Part shown: positions 15,814-25,287 of the stretch, one piece after another
Layout of the letters: each line of letters starts with the position of its first letter
Numbering within the stretch: position 1 is the first letter of the stretch
Assembly (NCBI RefSeq): GCF_000024545.1
Contig: NC_013947.1
Span: 3,038,001-3,102,000, forward strand
Direction of reading: 5' to 3'
Source of the DNA: Stackebrandtia nassauensis DSM 44728
Lineage (GTDB): Bacteria; Actinomycetota; Actinomycetes; Mycobacteriales; Micromonosporaceae
Length of the DNA stretch: 64,000 nucleotides
The notes under the pieces: generated by a model
What the model saw: the letters and a program-made list of their open reading frames with translations, nothing else
What the model was told of the DNA's origin: nothing
The model's database searches: none
Made by a program: the position numbers and the translations under genes

Positions 15814-17712
15814 ATGTCCCTGACCCGAACCCGGCGACTGATCGGCGCGGCCACCGTCGCCGTCGTCCTGACCGCCGGTATCGCCCTGACCGCCTCGCAA
15901 GGCGCGGCGGACCCGGCACCCGACCGACCCCACACCCCACCGACGGCGGCCAGCCCCGCCGCCACCCACACCGATCCCGGCCCGGCCGACATGCGCGACC
16001 GGCCCCCGAACCCCGCGCCCGACCCCGGCACCGACAACCCTTACGCCGCCGAGGATCCGAAACGTCCCTCCGACAAGCACGGCACCCGGCAGGCCTGCGA
16101 CCCGGCGGACTTCACCTCACGCACCGGCGACGAACTGGTGGCGTTCATCCGCGAGACCGAGACCTCCTGCGTCAACACCCTGTTCGGCCTCACCGGCACC
16201 GACGCCAACGGCGCCTTCCGTGAGGAACAGATGATCTCGGTGGCCAACGGCATGCGCGACAACGCCGCGTCCTATCCCGGCGACAACTCCACCGGCACCG
16301 CGCCGCTGGTGCTGTACCTGCGCGCCGGATACTACGTCCAATGGGGTCACCCCGACGACGTCGGCGAATATGGCCCCGAACTGGACCAGGCCGCGAAGTC
16401 CGCACTGGAGACGTTCTTCGCCAGCGAGCGCGCCTTCGACGTCAACGACGCCAACGGCGAGATCCTCGCCGAGACGGTCACCCTCGTCGACAGCGCCGAA
16501 CAGAATCCCCACTTCCTCGACGTGGTCAAGAAACTGCTCACCGACTACGACACCTCCTGGAACGAGCACTACTGGATGACCGCCGCGGTCAACAACGTCT
16601 ACATCGTCCTGTTCCGCGGCCACCAGCTGCCGGAGTTCGTCGAAGCCGTGAAGGCCGACTCCTCGGTCCTGGACACCGTGCACGACTTCGCCATCACCCA
16701 CATCGGCCAGTCCCGGGGCGACCAGTGGTACCTGATCCACAACGCCGGACGTGAACTGGGCCGGTTCCTGCAACACGACTCACTGCGCGACACCGCCCGG
16801 CCGCTGGTGAAGGACCTGCTCGACAGCAGCGACATGACCGGCGATTCAGCGCCACTGTGGATGGGTTCGGCGGAGATGGCCGACTACTACGACCAGTCCA
16901 ACTGCGACTACTACGACGTCTGCGACCTGGCCAACCGGGTCTCCGAGGCCGTCCTGTCGGTCAAGCACAGCTGCGGCGACACGGTTACGATCCGGGCCCA
17001 GCAACTGGACGCGGGGGAGTTGTCGCAAACCTGCGACAGCCTGTCCGGCCAGGACGGGTTCTTCCACGACGTCGCGAACGACCCCGGACCAGTGGCCGAC
17101 GACAACAACGACTCCCTGGAGGTGGTCGTGTTCGACTCCAGCGTGGACTACCGGGTCTTCGCCGGAGCCGTGTTCGGCATCGACACCAACAACGGCGGCA
17201 TGTACCTGGAAGGCGACCCCGCCGACCCCGACAACCAGCCCCGGTTCATCGCCCACGAAGCCGATTGGCAGACCGAGTTCGCCATCTGGAACCTCAACCA
17301 CGAGTACACCCACTACCTCGACGGCCGCTTCGACATGTACGGCGACTTCGCCGCTGGCGTCAGCACCCCGACCATATGGTGGATCGAGGGCTTCGCCGAG
17401 TACGTGTCCTACTCGTACCGCGACGAGCAGTACGACGCCGCCATCGCCGAGGCCGCCAAGGGCACCTACGACCTGGACACCCTGTTCAGCACCACCTACG
17501 ACCACGACCAGACCCGCGTCTACCAGTGGGGCTACCTGGCGGTGCGGTTCATGATCCAGAACCACCGCCAGGACGTGGACACGGTGCTGGGCCACTACCG
17601 CTCCGGCGACTGGGACGCCGCCTACGCGCACCTCACCGACACCATCGGCTCTGAGTACAACGCCGAATGGCGCGACTGGCTGACCGCCTGCGGCGCGGGC
17701 GACTGCGGCTGA
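15814..17712 (+). CDS. Secreted M9-family zinc metalloprotease (collagenase-like)
   Basis: A 632-residue exported protein. The signal peptide covers about residues 1-33 (RTRR, hydrophobic core, ASQGAADPAP cleavage region), followed by a Pro-rich linker to about residue 90. The catalytic gluzincin motif is HEYTH at 496-500 with the zinc-ligand Glu in WWIEGFAEY (E525), the arrangement of microbial collagenases. The activator-like helical part precedes it. No PKD or collagen-binding domain follows, so it is a short member that may cleave other peptides. ATG with AGGAGA upstream; a strong terminator follows. Confidence 0.88.
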   Translation: MSLTRTRRLIGAATVAVVLTAGIALTASQGAADPAPDRPHTPPTAASPAATHTDPGPADMRDRPPNPAPDPGTDNPYAAEDPKRPSDKHGTRQACDPADFTSRTGDELVAFIRETETSCVNTLFGLTGTDANGAFREEQMISVANGMRDNAASYPGDNSTGTAPLVLYLRAGYYVQWGHPDDVGEYGPELDQAAKSALETFFASERAFDVNDANGEILAETVTLVDSAEQNPHFLDVVKKLLTDYDTSWNEHYWMTAAVNNVYIVLFRGHQLPEFVEAVKADSSVLDTVHDFAITHIGQSRGDQWYLIHNAGRELGRFLQHDSLRDTARPLVKDLLDSSDMTGDSAPLWMGSAEMADYYDQSNCDYYDVCDLANRVSEAVLSVKHSCGDTVTIRAQQLDAGELSQTCDSLSGQDGFFHDVANDPGPVADDNNDSLEVVVFDSSVDYRVFAGAVFGIDTNNGGMYLEGDPADPDNQPRFIAHEADWQTEFAIWNLNHEYTHYLDGRFDMYGDFAAGVSTPTIWWIEGFAEYVSYSYRDEQYDAAIAEAAKGTYDLDTLFSTTYDHDQTRVYQWGYLAVRFMIQNHRQDVDTVLGHYRSGDWDAAYAHLTDTIGSEYNAEWRDWLTACGAGDCG

Positions 17713-17720
17713 CCCGATCC

Positions 17721-17760
17721 GAAGCCGTGGGTGTGCCCCCGGCCCCACACCCACGGCTTC
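17721..17760 (+). terminator. 15-bp perfect terminator stem of the protease gene
   Basis: GAAGCCGTGGGTGTG (17721-17735) pairs perfectly with CACACCCACGGCTTC (17746-17760) around a 10-base C/G loop, starting 9 bases after the stop codon. No T-run follows. Confidence 0.85.
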
Positions 17761-17798
17761 GCAGCCCCAGCCGACGACGCTCCCGTATAACTGAAGCC

Positions 17799-18488
17799 AT
17801 GCCGGGAACCAGCAGCACGACCCCAAGCGAGGAACCGCCGCCGTCCATGGCCCGCGAGTCGCTGTTGCGGGAACCGCCGGTCACCGAACGCGGCAAACGG
17901 ACCTGGGAGGCGCTGATCGCCGCGGCCCGCACGGTCTTCGAACGCGACGGCTACCTCGACGCGCGGCTGACCGACATCACCGCCGAGGCGAAGTGCTCGG
18001 CCGGAACCTTCTACACCTATTTCGCGGGCAAGGAGGAGATCTTCGCCGCGGTGCTGGCCCGCGCGCAGGAGGACATGCTGCACCCGGGTATGCCGCATGT
18101 GGACGCCGACGACGACCCGGTCGCGATCGTCGAGGCCAGCAACCGCGCGTACTTCGCGGCCTACCGCCGCAACGCCCGGCTGATGGGCCTGTTGGAACAG
18201 GTCGCCAACGTCGACGCCGAGTTCCGCCAGGTGCGGCAGAACCGGGGCGACGCCTTCATCCGACGCAACGCCCGCAGCATCGCCGCGCTACAGAAACGCG
18301 GCCTGGCCGACCAGACCCTCGACCCGCAGCTGGCCTCGCGGGCACTGTCGAGCATGGTCAGTCGCTTGGGGTTCTGGCATTTCGTGCTGGAACCGGAGGA
18401 GTCGGCCGACCCGGCCCGCTTCGAGGAACTCGTCGCCACCGCCACCCGGCTGTGGGCCAACGCGCTACGGCTGCCGCAACGGGACTAA
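17799..18488 (+). CDS. TetR-family transcriptional regulator
   Basis: A 229-residue regulator. After a ~35-residue flexible N-tail the DNA-binding domain is clear: ALIAAARTVFERDGYLDARL, then TDITAEAKCSAGTFYTYFAGKEEIF. The C-terminal ligand domain is typical in length. It converges on the acyl-CoA ligase gene, overlapping it by 24 bases at the 3' ends, so it may regulate the neighbouring fatty-acyl cluster. That role is inferred from position only. Confidence 0.87.
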   Translation: MPGTSSTTPSEEPPPSMARESLLREPPVTERGKRTWEALIAAARTVFERDGYLDARLTDITAEAKCSAGTFYTYFAGKEEIFAAVLARAQEDMLHPGMPHVDADDDPVAIVEASNRAYFAAYRRNARLMGLLEQVANVDAEFRQVRQNRGDAFIRRNARSIAALQKRGLADQTLDPQLASRALSSMVSRLGFWHFVLEPEESADPARFEELVATATRLWANALRLPQRD

Positions 18489-19973
18489 CCGCAGCGCGGA
18501 TGTGTCGATGGCGCGTTTGAGTACCTTTCCGCTGGGGCCCTTGACAAGCGTGTCGACGAACGTGATGACGCGCGGGATCTTGTACGCCGACAGCCGCTCG
18601 CGGCTCCACTCGCTGACCTGTGCTTCGGTCAGGTTCGAACCCGGCCTGGCGACGATCATCGCGGCGACCTCTTGCCCGTAGTGCTCGTCGGGGACTCCCA
18701 CCACCGCCGCCTCGACGACGTCGGGATGCGCGTACAGCACCTCCTCGACCTCGCTGGGGTAGACGTTGTACCCGCCACGAATGATCAGTTCCTTGATGCG
18801 GTCGACGATGCGCAGGTACCCGTCGGCGTCGAACTGGCCCAGGTCGCCGGTGCGGAACCAGCCGTCCTCACCGAGCACCTCGGCGGTCTCCCGCGGCCGG
18901 TTCCAGTAGCCCTTCATGACGGTGGGGCCCTTGATGAAGACCTCGCCGACGGCTCCCTGCGGACACGGCTTCCCGTCGGTGTCCCTGACCTCCACTTCGG
19001 TGCGTGGTGAGGCGCTTCCGGCGTGGCCGAGCTTCGCGTCGCGGTGCAGCTGGTTGAAGGTGCCGTAGGCGGCGGTCTCGGTGAGGCCGTAGCCCTCCCG
19101 CAGCGTGCAGCCGAAGCGTTCCTCGAAGGCGCGGGCGATCTTGCCGGGCAGGGTGTCGCCGCCGGACACCGCCAGCGTCAGGTCGGGGAAGTCCTGCGGG
19201 CCGGTGTCGGCGGCGGCGTGCAGCAGCGCGTTCCAGATGGTCGGCACCCCCGCCGTGTGGGTGATGCGGTGCTCGCGCAGCATTGCCAGCAGCTCGTTCA
19301 TGTCGAAGTGGGCCAACAGTGACAGTGAACCGCCGGCGGTCAAAGCGGGCATCATGACCGACGCCTGCCCGAAGACGTGGAACAGGGGCAACGCGGTGCC
19401 GGAGCGGTCCTCGCGGGTTCCCCGGCTGCATTCGGCGCCGATCTCACCGGCGGACAGCAGGTTTTCCACCGTCAGTTCCGCGCCCTTGGGGCGCCCGGTG
19501 GTGCCGGAGGTGTAGAGGATCGCCGTGGTGTCGTGCGGGAGCCGGTCGACCGGCGTGACGGTCGGGGCCGCGTCCTTCGACTGTCCAGGTTCTAGTATCC
19601 ATGAGGGAATGTCGTGGTTCGCCGCGGCGGCGGCGGTCGCGTCGGCCACCACATGCCAGGCGACGGCGAGTCGGCAGCCCGCGTCGGTCAGGACGTGGGA
19701 GATCTCGGCCTCGGTGGCCATGGTGTTGATGGGCACGACGACGGCTCCGGCGGCCTGGATGCCCATGTACGCCATCACGAACTCGGGCACCGACGGCGCG
19801 GTCAGCAGCACCCGGTCGCCGTGGTCGACACCGGCGGCGGCCAGCGATTGGGCGTAGCCGAGGCTGGCGTCGCGCAGTTGTCGGTAGGTCCATTGCTCGC
19901 TGCCGCCGCGCAGCGCGACGGATTCGGGGTGGGAGTCGGCGTTGCGGCAGACCGGATCGATGACGTTGGCCAT
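18465..19973 (-). CDS. Acyl-CoA ligase (FadD-like, AMP-forming)
   Basis: A 502-residue ANL-superfamily ligase that should activate a carboxylic acid to its CoA thioester with ATP. The P-loop YTSGTTGRPKGAELT, motif GYGLTETAAYG, TGDLGQFDADGYL, the hinge RIKELIIRGGYNVYPSEVE and the C-terminal catalytic Lys in GPSGKVLKR are all present. Substrate chain length cannot be read. It lies 42 bases downstream of the MaoC gene on the same strand, forming a two-gene unit divergent from the dehydrogenase operon. Confidence 0.9.
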   Translation of the reverse strand: MANVIDPVCRNADSHPESVALRGGSEQWTYRQLRDASLGYAQSLAAAGVDHGDRVLLTAPSVPEFVMAYMGIQAAGAVVVPINTMATEAEISHVLTDAGCRLAVAWHVVADATAAAAANHDIPSWILEPGQSKDAAPTVTPVDRLPHDTTAILYTSGTTGRPKGAELTVENLLSAGEIGAECSRGTREDRSGTALPLFHVFGQASVMMPALTAGGSLSLLAHFDMNELLAMLREHRITHTAGVPTIWNALLHAAADTGPQDFPDLTLAVSGGDTLPGKIARAFEERFGCTLREGYGLTETAAYGTFNQLHRDAKLGHAGSASPRTEVEVRDTDGKPCPQGAVGEVFIKGPTVMKGYWNRPRETAEVLGEDGWFRTGDLGQFDADGYLRIVDRIKELIIRGGYNVYPSEVEEVLYAHPDVVEAAVVGVPDEHYGQEVAAMIVARPGSNLTEAQVSEWSRERLSAYKIPRVITFVDTLVKGPSGKVLKRAIDTSALRLVPLRQP

Positions 19974-20015
19974 GGTGGGTACCTCCTGGGGCGTGGGGGC
20001 GAAGAGCTGGTGAGG

Positions 20016-20492
20016 TCAGGACTTCTCGACGAGGCGCGCCACCGCCACGGCGACGACGGCGGGTTTGGCGGCCGCGTCGCTGTCGAACAGCTGTTGAAAG
20101 GTCACCTGGACGCCGCCGGGTACCCGGGTGGCGTCGGTGACCGTGGCGCGCATGCGAAGCCGGGAACCCACCGGTACCGGGGTGGGGAACCGGACCTTGT
20201 CGTAGCCGTAGTTGAGTCCGTGGGCGAAGCCGTCGAACCGCAGCAGTTCCGCCGAGAACGCCGGGCCGAGTGACAGGCTGTACAGACCGTGGGCGATGGT
20301 GCCGCCGAGCGGGGAGTCGGCGGCGCGCTCGGGGTCGGTATGGATCCACTGGTGGTCGCCGGTCACCCGGGCGAAGGCGTTGACGGCCTCCTGGGTGACG
20401 TGGTGCCAGCCGGTGGGGCCGAGTTCGACGCCGATCAGCGCGGTGAGCTCGTCGAAGGTCGCGGGGCGTGCCGGTAGCGAGCTGAAGTCCAT
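20016..20492 (-). CDS. MaoC/NodN-type (R)-specific enoyl-CoA hydratase
   Basis: A 158-residue single hot-dog-fold hydratase. The hydratase 2 signature is intact: DHQWIHTDPERAADSPLGGT with the catalytic Asp and His, then IAHGLYSLSL. It should add water to a trans-2-enoyl-CoA. ATG preceded by AAGGAG. First gene of the leftward unit with the acyl-CoA ligase. Its promoter region is shared with the rightward acyl-CoA dehydrogenase operon. Confidence 0.88.
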   Translation of the reverse strand: MDFSSLPARPATFDELTALIGVELGPTGWHHVTQEAVNAFARVTGDHQWIHTDPERAADSPLGGTIAHGLYSLSLGPAFSAELLRFDGFAHGLNYGYDKVRFPTPVPVGSRLRMRATVTDATRVPGGVQVTFQQLFDSDAAAKPAVVAVAVARLVEKS

Positions 20493-20552
20493 GGTGGCTC
20501 CTTGGCGAGGAACCGATGGCGGAACTTCGCCGGGTCGTGCATGGGTTACCGT

Positions 20553-20580
20553 AGAGTATTGAAGTTGACGCCAGATTCAA
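20553..20580 (-). promoter_or_regulatory. Possible promoter/dyad in the divergent acyl-CoA region
   Basis: On the minus strand TTGAAT (20580-20575) and TACTCT (20558-20553) are 16 bases apart and could be -35 and -10 of the MaoC gene. TTGAA (20559-20563) and TTCAA (20576-20580) also form a dyad with a 12-base centre, in a notably AT-rich patch, so a regulator such as the nearby TetR may bind here. Weak evidence. Confidence 0.3.
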
Positions 20581-20666
20581 GTATACAGTTCTCGAGCCCG
20601 TCGCGGTGCCTGTCGCGACCGCCGGGACAATGAGGAAGAGGCGGCTCTTCCGGTAAAGGAGCGCGC

Positions 20667-21884
20667 ATGGCCGAACTGTTCGCGGTGTCCGACCGCGCCA
20701 AGGCGTATCAGGAAGACCTGCGGGAGTTCATGACCTCCCACATCTATCCGGCCGAGCCCGTCTACGACCGGCAGATGCGCGAATCGGGTGACCCGCACTT
20801 CCAGCCGCCGGTGCTGGAGGAGCTGAAGGCCGAGGCCAAGAAGCGCGGACTGTGGAACCTGTTCCACCCCCACCCCGAATGGGGCCCCGGACTGACCAAT
20901 CTGGAGTACGCGCCGCTGGCGGAGATCATGGGCCGCAGCTTCATCGCCCCCGAAGCCTGCAACTGCAACGCCCCCGACACCGGCAACATCGAGGTCCTGA
21001 CGCTGTTCGGCACCCCCGAACACCACCGGCTGTACCTGAAGCCACTGCTGGACGGCACCATGGCCTCCGCCTTCGCCATGACCGAACCCGACGTGGCCAG
21101 TTCCGACGCCACCAACATCGAACTGCGGATGGAACGCGACGGCGACGACTACGTCCTCAACGGACGCAAGTGGTTCGCCTCCAACGCCCTGCACAAGAAC
21201 TGCCGGGTGCTGATCGTGATGGGAAAGACCGACCCCACCGCGGCACCGCACCGGCAACAGTCCATGGTGGTGGTTCCGATCGACGCTCCCGGCATCACCG
21301 TGGTCCGCAACCTGCCCGTGTTCGGCTACCTGGACCGGGAAGGACACGCCGAGCTCACCTTCGACAACGTCCGGGTCCCGGCGTCCGACATGCTCAAAGG
21401 GGAAGGCGAGGGCTTCGCCATCAGCCAGGCCAGGCTGGGGCCCGGCCGCGTCCACCACTGCATGCGCACCATCGGCATGGCCGAGCGCGCGCTGGAACTG
21501 TTGTGCACCAGGGCCCTGTCCCGCTCGACCTTCGGCAAGCCGTTGAGCACCCGCGCCAACATCCAGGACTGGATCGCCGAGGCCCGCATCGAGATCGACA
21601 TGGCCCGGCTGCTGACCCTCAAGACCGCGTACCTCATGGACACCATGGGCAACCAGGCCGCCGCCACCGAGATCTCCGCGATCAAGGTCGCCGCACCGCA
21701 GGCCGCGCTGAACGTCATCGACCGCGCGATCCAGGTGCACGGCGGCGCCGGGGTCACCGACGACTTCCCGCTGGCGATGGCCTGGGCCCACCTGCGGGCG
21801 CTGCGACTGGCCGACGGCCCCGACGAAGTGCACAAACGCGCGATCGCCCGACGGGAACTGCGCAAATACGACGTGGAGGACTGA
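20667..21884 (+). CDS. Acyl-CoA dehydrogenase (ACAD10/11-like)
   Basis: A 405-residue FAD-dependent acyl-CoA dehydrogenase fold protein. [18 protein letters not shown] (flavin-binding), the GRKWFASNA strand and the C-terminal [16 protein letters not shown] loop are all present. The overall sequence style resembles the dehydrogenase half of ACAD10/11. The next gene, five bases downstream, encodes a phosphotransferase like the kinase half of those fusions, so this pair may act on 4-hydroxyacyl-CoAs, as LvaA/LvaC do. ATG with AAAGGAG at 20656. First gene of the rightward operon. Confidence 0.9.
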   Translation: MAELFAVSDRAKAYQEDLREFMTSHIYPAEPVYDRQMRESGDPHFQPPVLEELKAEAKKRGLWNLFHPHPEWGPGLTNLEYAPLAEIMGRSFIAPEACNCNAPDTGNIEVLTLFGTPEHHRLYLKPLLDGTMASAFAMTEPDVASSDATNIELRMERDGDDYVLNGRKWFASNALHKNCRVLIVMGKTDPTAAPHRQQSMVVVPIDAPGITVVRNLPVFGYLDREGHAELTFDNVRVPASDMLKGEGEGFAISQARLGPGRVHHCMRTIGMAERALELLCTRALSRSTFGKPLSTRANIQDWIAEARIEIDMARLLTLKTAYLMDTMGNQAAATEISAIKVAAPQAALNVIDRAIQVHGGAGVTDDFPLAMAWAHLRALRLADGPDEVHKRAIARRELRKYDVED

Positions 21885-21888
21885 GGGC

Positions 21889-22932
21889 ATGACCGCGGCG
21901 CGACCCGACACCGAACAGGCAGTCGACCCGGCCAGAATCCGGCCGTGGCTTGACGAACTCGGCATCGCGGTGTCGGGGGAGTTGACGATCGATCGCGTCG
22001 GCCTGGGGCAGTCCAATCTGACCTATGTGGCCTGCGACGCGGACGGGCACAAGTGGGTGCTGCGCCGTCCGCCGCTGGGAACACTGCTGGCCTCGGCCCA
22101 CGACGTGGTGCGCGAGGCCCGGATCATGGCGGCGCTTCGGGACACCACCGTGCCGGTGCCGAGCATCCTCGGTGTCAGCGACGACGCGGCGGTGTGCGAC
22201 GCGCCGCTGGTGCTCATGGAACACGTCGACGGGCAGGTGCTGGACCACCTGGCGGTCGCGCGAACCCTGTCGTCGCGGCAACGCCACGACATCGCCGCCT
22301 CGCTGATCGACACCCTGGCCACAGTGCACACGGTGGACCTGGAAGCGGTGGGACTCAACGACCTGGCCAGCCACAAACCCTACGCCGCCCGGCAGCTCAA
22401 ACGCTGGAGCAGCCAATGGGAGAAGTCCAAGACCCGTGAGTCGTCCGCACTCGACAACCTCACCGAGCGATTGTGGGCCGCCGCCCCGCCGCAACGCGAA
22501 CTCACCCTGGTGCACGGGGACTTCCACCTCAACAACCTCATCACCGATCCAGCCACCGGACGGATCCGGGCGGTGCTGGACTGGGAACTGGCCACCCTGG
22601 GAGATCCGCTGGCCGACATGGGAAGCCTGCTGGCCTACTGGGCCGAACCCGGCAAGGCGGCCATCCCCGGATTCGACGTCACCACACTGGACGGCTTCCC
22701 GAGCCACGCGGAACTGGCCGAGCGGTACCTGTCGGCGACCGGCCGCGACGCCCACGCGCTGCGCTACTGGCACGTCCTGGGACTGTGGAAGGTCGCGGTG
22801 ATCGCCGAAGGCGTGCTGCGCCGGGCCCTCGACGAGCCCAAGAACCGGGCCGCGTCGGGCACCCCCACCACCGACATCATCGACGGACTCGTCGACCGGG
22901 CGCGGCGCATCGCCGACGACGCCGGAATCTGA
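21889..22932 (+). CDS. Aminoglycoside-phosphotransferase-fold kinase (ACAD10/11 N-domain / LvaA-like)
   Basis: A 347-residue APH-fold kinase. The N-lobe has VGLGQSNLTYVA and a lysine in KWVLRRPP. The catalytic loop is LVHGDFHLNNLI, followed by the metal-binding VLDWELATLGDPLADMG, close to the DWE motif of the ACAD10/11 kinase domain. In that family the kinase phosphorylates the hydroxyl of a 4-hydroxyacyl-CoA so that the partner dehydrogenase can eliminate it. It lies between two dehydrogenase genes, so antibiotic resistance is unlikely. Confidence 0.87.
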   Translation: MTAARPDTEQAVDPARIRPWLDELGIAVSGELTIDRVGLGQSNLTYVACDADGHKWVLRRPPLGTLLASAHDVVREARIMAALRDTTVPVPSILGVSDDAAVCDAPLVLMEHVDGQVLDHLAVARTLSSRQRHDIAASLIDTLATVHTVDLEAVGLNDLASHKPYAARQLKRWSSQWEKSKTRESSALDNLTERLWAAAPPQRELTLVHGDFHLNNLITDPATGRIRAVLDWELATLGDPLADMGSLLAYWAEPGKAAIPGFDVTTLDGFPSHAELAERYLSATGRDAHALRYWHVLGLWKVAVIAEGVLRRALDEPKNRAASGTPTTDIIDGLVDRARRIADDAGI

Positions 22933-22968
22933 GTCACCGAAAGCCGGAGCCACCGAAAGGCGCGAGCC

Positions 22969-24159
22969 ATGAGCGACACCGAGTCCATCGAACCGGATCT
23001 GACCGCCCGGGTGGCGACGCTGCTGCGGGACCACGACCCGGCCACCACCGATCCGCAGGAGTTTCGCGGCGCCCTGTTCGACGCCGGACTGGCCCGAGTG
23101 GACTTTCCGCCGGGACTGGGCGGACTAGGTCTGCCGCAACGGTTCCAGAAACTCGTCGACGCCCGACTGGAAGCCGCCGACGCGCCCATGCTGCTGCGGG
23201 AACACAACGGCATCGGCCTGGGCATGGCCGCACCCACCATCGTGGCCTTCGGTACCGACGAACAGCGACGAACGCTGCTGCGGCCGATCTTCACCAACGA
23301 ACACGTCTACTGCCAGCTGTTCAGCGAACCCGAAGCCGGATCCGACCTGGCGGCGGTGGCCACCAGCGCGCGCCGCGACGGCGACGAGTGGATCGTCAAC
23401 GGCCAGAAGGTGTGGACCTCGGGAGCCCACAACGCCGACATGGCGATCCTGTTGGCGCGCAGCGACCCGGACCTCCCCAAACACGCGGGACTCACCTACT
23501 TCGTCTGCGACATGCGCGATCCCGGCGTGGAGGTCCGGCCACTGCGGCAGCTCACCGGCGAGGCCGAGTTCAACGAGGTGTTCCTCACCGACGTCCGCGT
23601 TCCCGACTCGCTGCGGCTCGGCGAGATCGGCCAGGGCTGGAAGGTGGCCACGACGACCCTCAACAACGAACGGGTCGCGATCGGCTCCGGCGCTCCCCGC
23701 GAGGGTGGCATGATCGGCAGGGTCGCCGCCACCTGGCGCGACAATCCACAGTGGCGACATCCGGGGATGCACGACCGGCTGATGCGGCTGTGGGTGGACG
23801 CCGAGGCCATCCGCATCACCGGCGAACGACTCCGGCAGCAACTGGCCAACGGCCAACCCGGCCCTGAGGGCTCGGGCATGAAGGTCCTGTTCGCCCGCTC
23901 GGCGCAGGAAGTGTCCGGATTCGACCTCGAACTGCGCGGCGAGGACGGCCTGCGCTACGACGACTGGACGATGCGGCGACCCGACAAGGTCGACTACACC
24001 GGCCGCGAACCCGGCTACCGGTACCTGCGCGCCAAGGGCAACTCGATCGAGGGTGGCACCTCCGAGATCCTGCTCAACGTGATCGCCGAACGGGTCCTGG
24101 GACTGGCGCCCGAACCGCGCGCCGACAAGGACATCGCCTGGAAGGACCTGCCGCGATGA
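22969..24159 (+). CDS. Acyl-CoA dehydrogenase
   Basis: A 396-residue dehydrogenase. Features include QLFSEPEAGSDLAAVATSA (flavin/substrate loop), VNGQKVWTSGAHNAD, LNNERVAIGSGA and the C-terminal RAKGNSIEGGTSEILLNVIAERVLG, a common actinobacterial FadE ending in which the catalytic Glu region is replaced by EGGTSEI. Its ATGA overlaps the next dehydrogenase. Such tandem pairs can form alpha2beta2 heterotetramers in steroid side-chain catabolism, so the two may be one enzyme. Confidence 0.9.
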   Translation: MSDTESIEPDLTARVATLLRDHDPATTDPQEFRGALFDAGLARVDFPPGLGGLGLPQRFQKLVDARLEAADAPMLLREHNGIGLGMAAPTIVAFGTDEQRRTLLRPIFTNEHVYCQLFSEPEAGSDLAAVATSARRDGDEWIVNGQKVWTSGAHNADMAILLARSDPDLPKHAGLTYFVCDMRDPGVEVRPLRQLTGEAEFNEVFLTDVRVPDSLRLGEIGQGWKVATTTLNNERVAIGSGAPREGGMIGRVAATWRDNPQWRHPGMHDRLMRLWVDAEAIRITGERLRQQLANGQPGPEGSGMKVLFARSAQEVSGFDLELRGEDGLRYDDWTMRRPDKVDYTGREPGYRYLRAKGNSIEGGTSEILLNVIAERVLGLAPEPRADKDIAWKDLPR

Positions 24160-25274
24160 ACACTCTCCCGACGCCACCGGCCGCCGACCTGCTGTACTCC
24201 GAAACCGAGACCGAACTGCGCGCCAGCCTGCGGCGGCTGCTGGACGACCGGTGCCCACCCGAGTGGGTGGTGTCCGGCTACGACACCACACTGGACGCCT
24301 CCGGACTGTGGAAGGCGATCGCCGTCGACCTCGGCCTGGCCGCGATCCTGATCCCGGAATCGTGCGGCGGCGCGGGACTGGGCGCCCGGGAAGCCGCCGT
24401 GGTGCTGGAGGAACTGGGTCGCGCCGCGGCCCCGGTGCCGTTCCTGAGCAGCGCGGTACTGGCGACCGTCGCCCTGTCGACCATCGGCGAGCGGGAAACG
24501 CTGCGGCGATTGGCCTCTGGCGACTCCACTGCCGCCCTGGCCGTACCGCTGTCGACGTCCCCCGACGACCTGACACCGACCGTCTCGGCCGACGACACCG
24601 GACTGACCGGCCGTATCACCACTGTGGCCGGTACCGAACTGGCCGACGTACTGCTCGTCCCGGTGTCCGACGGCGACGGCGTCCAGCTGCACCAGGTGAC
24701 GCTCCCGGCCGACGGCGTGACCATGACCCCCGCGACCGCACTCGACATGACCCGGCCGCTGACGGACATCACGCTGTCCGGTGCGGCCTCCACCCGCATC
24801 GACTCCGGCGACGCCGAGGCCGCCATCCGGCAGGCACTGCTGTGCGCGGCAGCGTTGTTGCCGTCCGAACAGTACGGTGTCGCGTCCTGGTGCCTGGACA
24901 CCACACTGGCCTACCTGAAGCAACGTCGCCAGTTCGGCCGGACCATCGGCTCGTTCCAGGCCGTCAAGCACCGCATGGCGAACCTGTGGCTCCAAGTGGG
25001 ACAGACCGGCGCCCTGGCCCGCTACGCCGCCGACACCTACGCCCGTCGCGACCTGGACACCGAGATCGCCGTGTGCGTGGCGCAGTCGTTCTGCGGCGAC
25101 GCCGCCGTCCTTGCCGCCGAGGAATGCGTACAACTGCACGCCGGTATCGCCATGACCTGGGAGTACCCCGCGCATCTCTACCTGAAGCGCGCCAAGGCCG
25201 ACCAGCTCGCCCTCGGCGCCGCCCATCGCTACCGGAACCGACTGTCCCAACTGGTCGATCTGCCGTCCCACTGA
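24156..25274 (+). CDS. Acyl-CoA dehydrogenase, probable partner of the preceding one
   Basis: A 372-residue, more divergent acyl-CoA dehydrogenase. The N-domain has LGLAAILIPESCGGAGLG and VLEELGRAAAPVPFL. The C-domain has YLKQRRQFGRTIGSFQAVKH and LHAGIAMTWEYPAHLYLKRA. The middle flavin-contact segment is poorly conserved, as in the non-catalytic-looking subunit of FadE heterotetramers. The four-base overlap with the previous gene supports co-assembly. Confidence 0.88.
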   Translation: MNTLPTPPAADLLYSETETELRASLRRLLDDRCPPEWVVSGYDTTLDASGLWKAIAVDLGLAAILIPESCGGAGLGAREAAVVLEELGRAAAPVPFLSSAVLATVALSTIGERETLRRLASGDSTAALAVPLSTSPDDLTPTVSADDTGLTGRITTVAGTELADVLLVPVSDGDGVQLHQVTLPADGVTMTPATALDMTRPLTDITLSGAASTRIDSGDAEAAIRQALLCAAALLPSEQYGVASWCLDTTLAYLKQRRQFGRTIGSFQAVKHRMANLWLQVGQTGALARYAADTYARRDLDTEIAVCVAQSFCGDAAVLAAEECVQLHAGIAMTWEYPAHLYLKRAKADQLALGAAHRYRNRLSQLVDLPSH

Positions 25275-25287
25275 GAGGAGCTGGCCC

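Noticed and set aside
21889-22932. Aminoglycoside resistance gene
   Set aside because: The fold is APH-like, but the position between acyl-CoA dehydrogenases and the DWE-type active site fit the ACAD10/11 kinase family.
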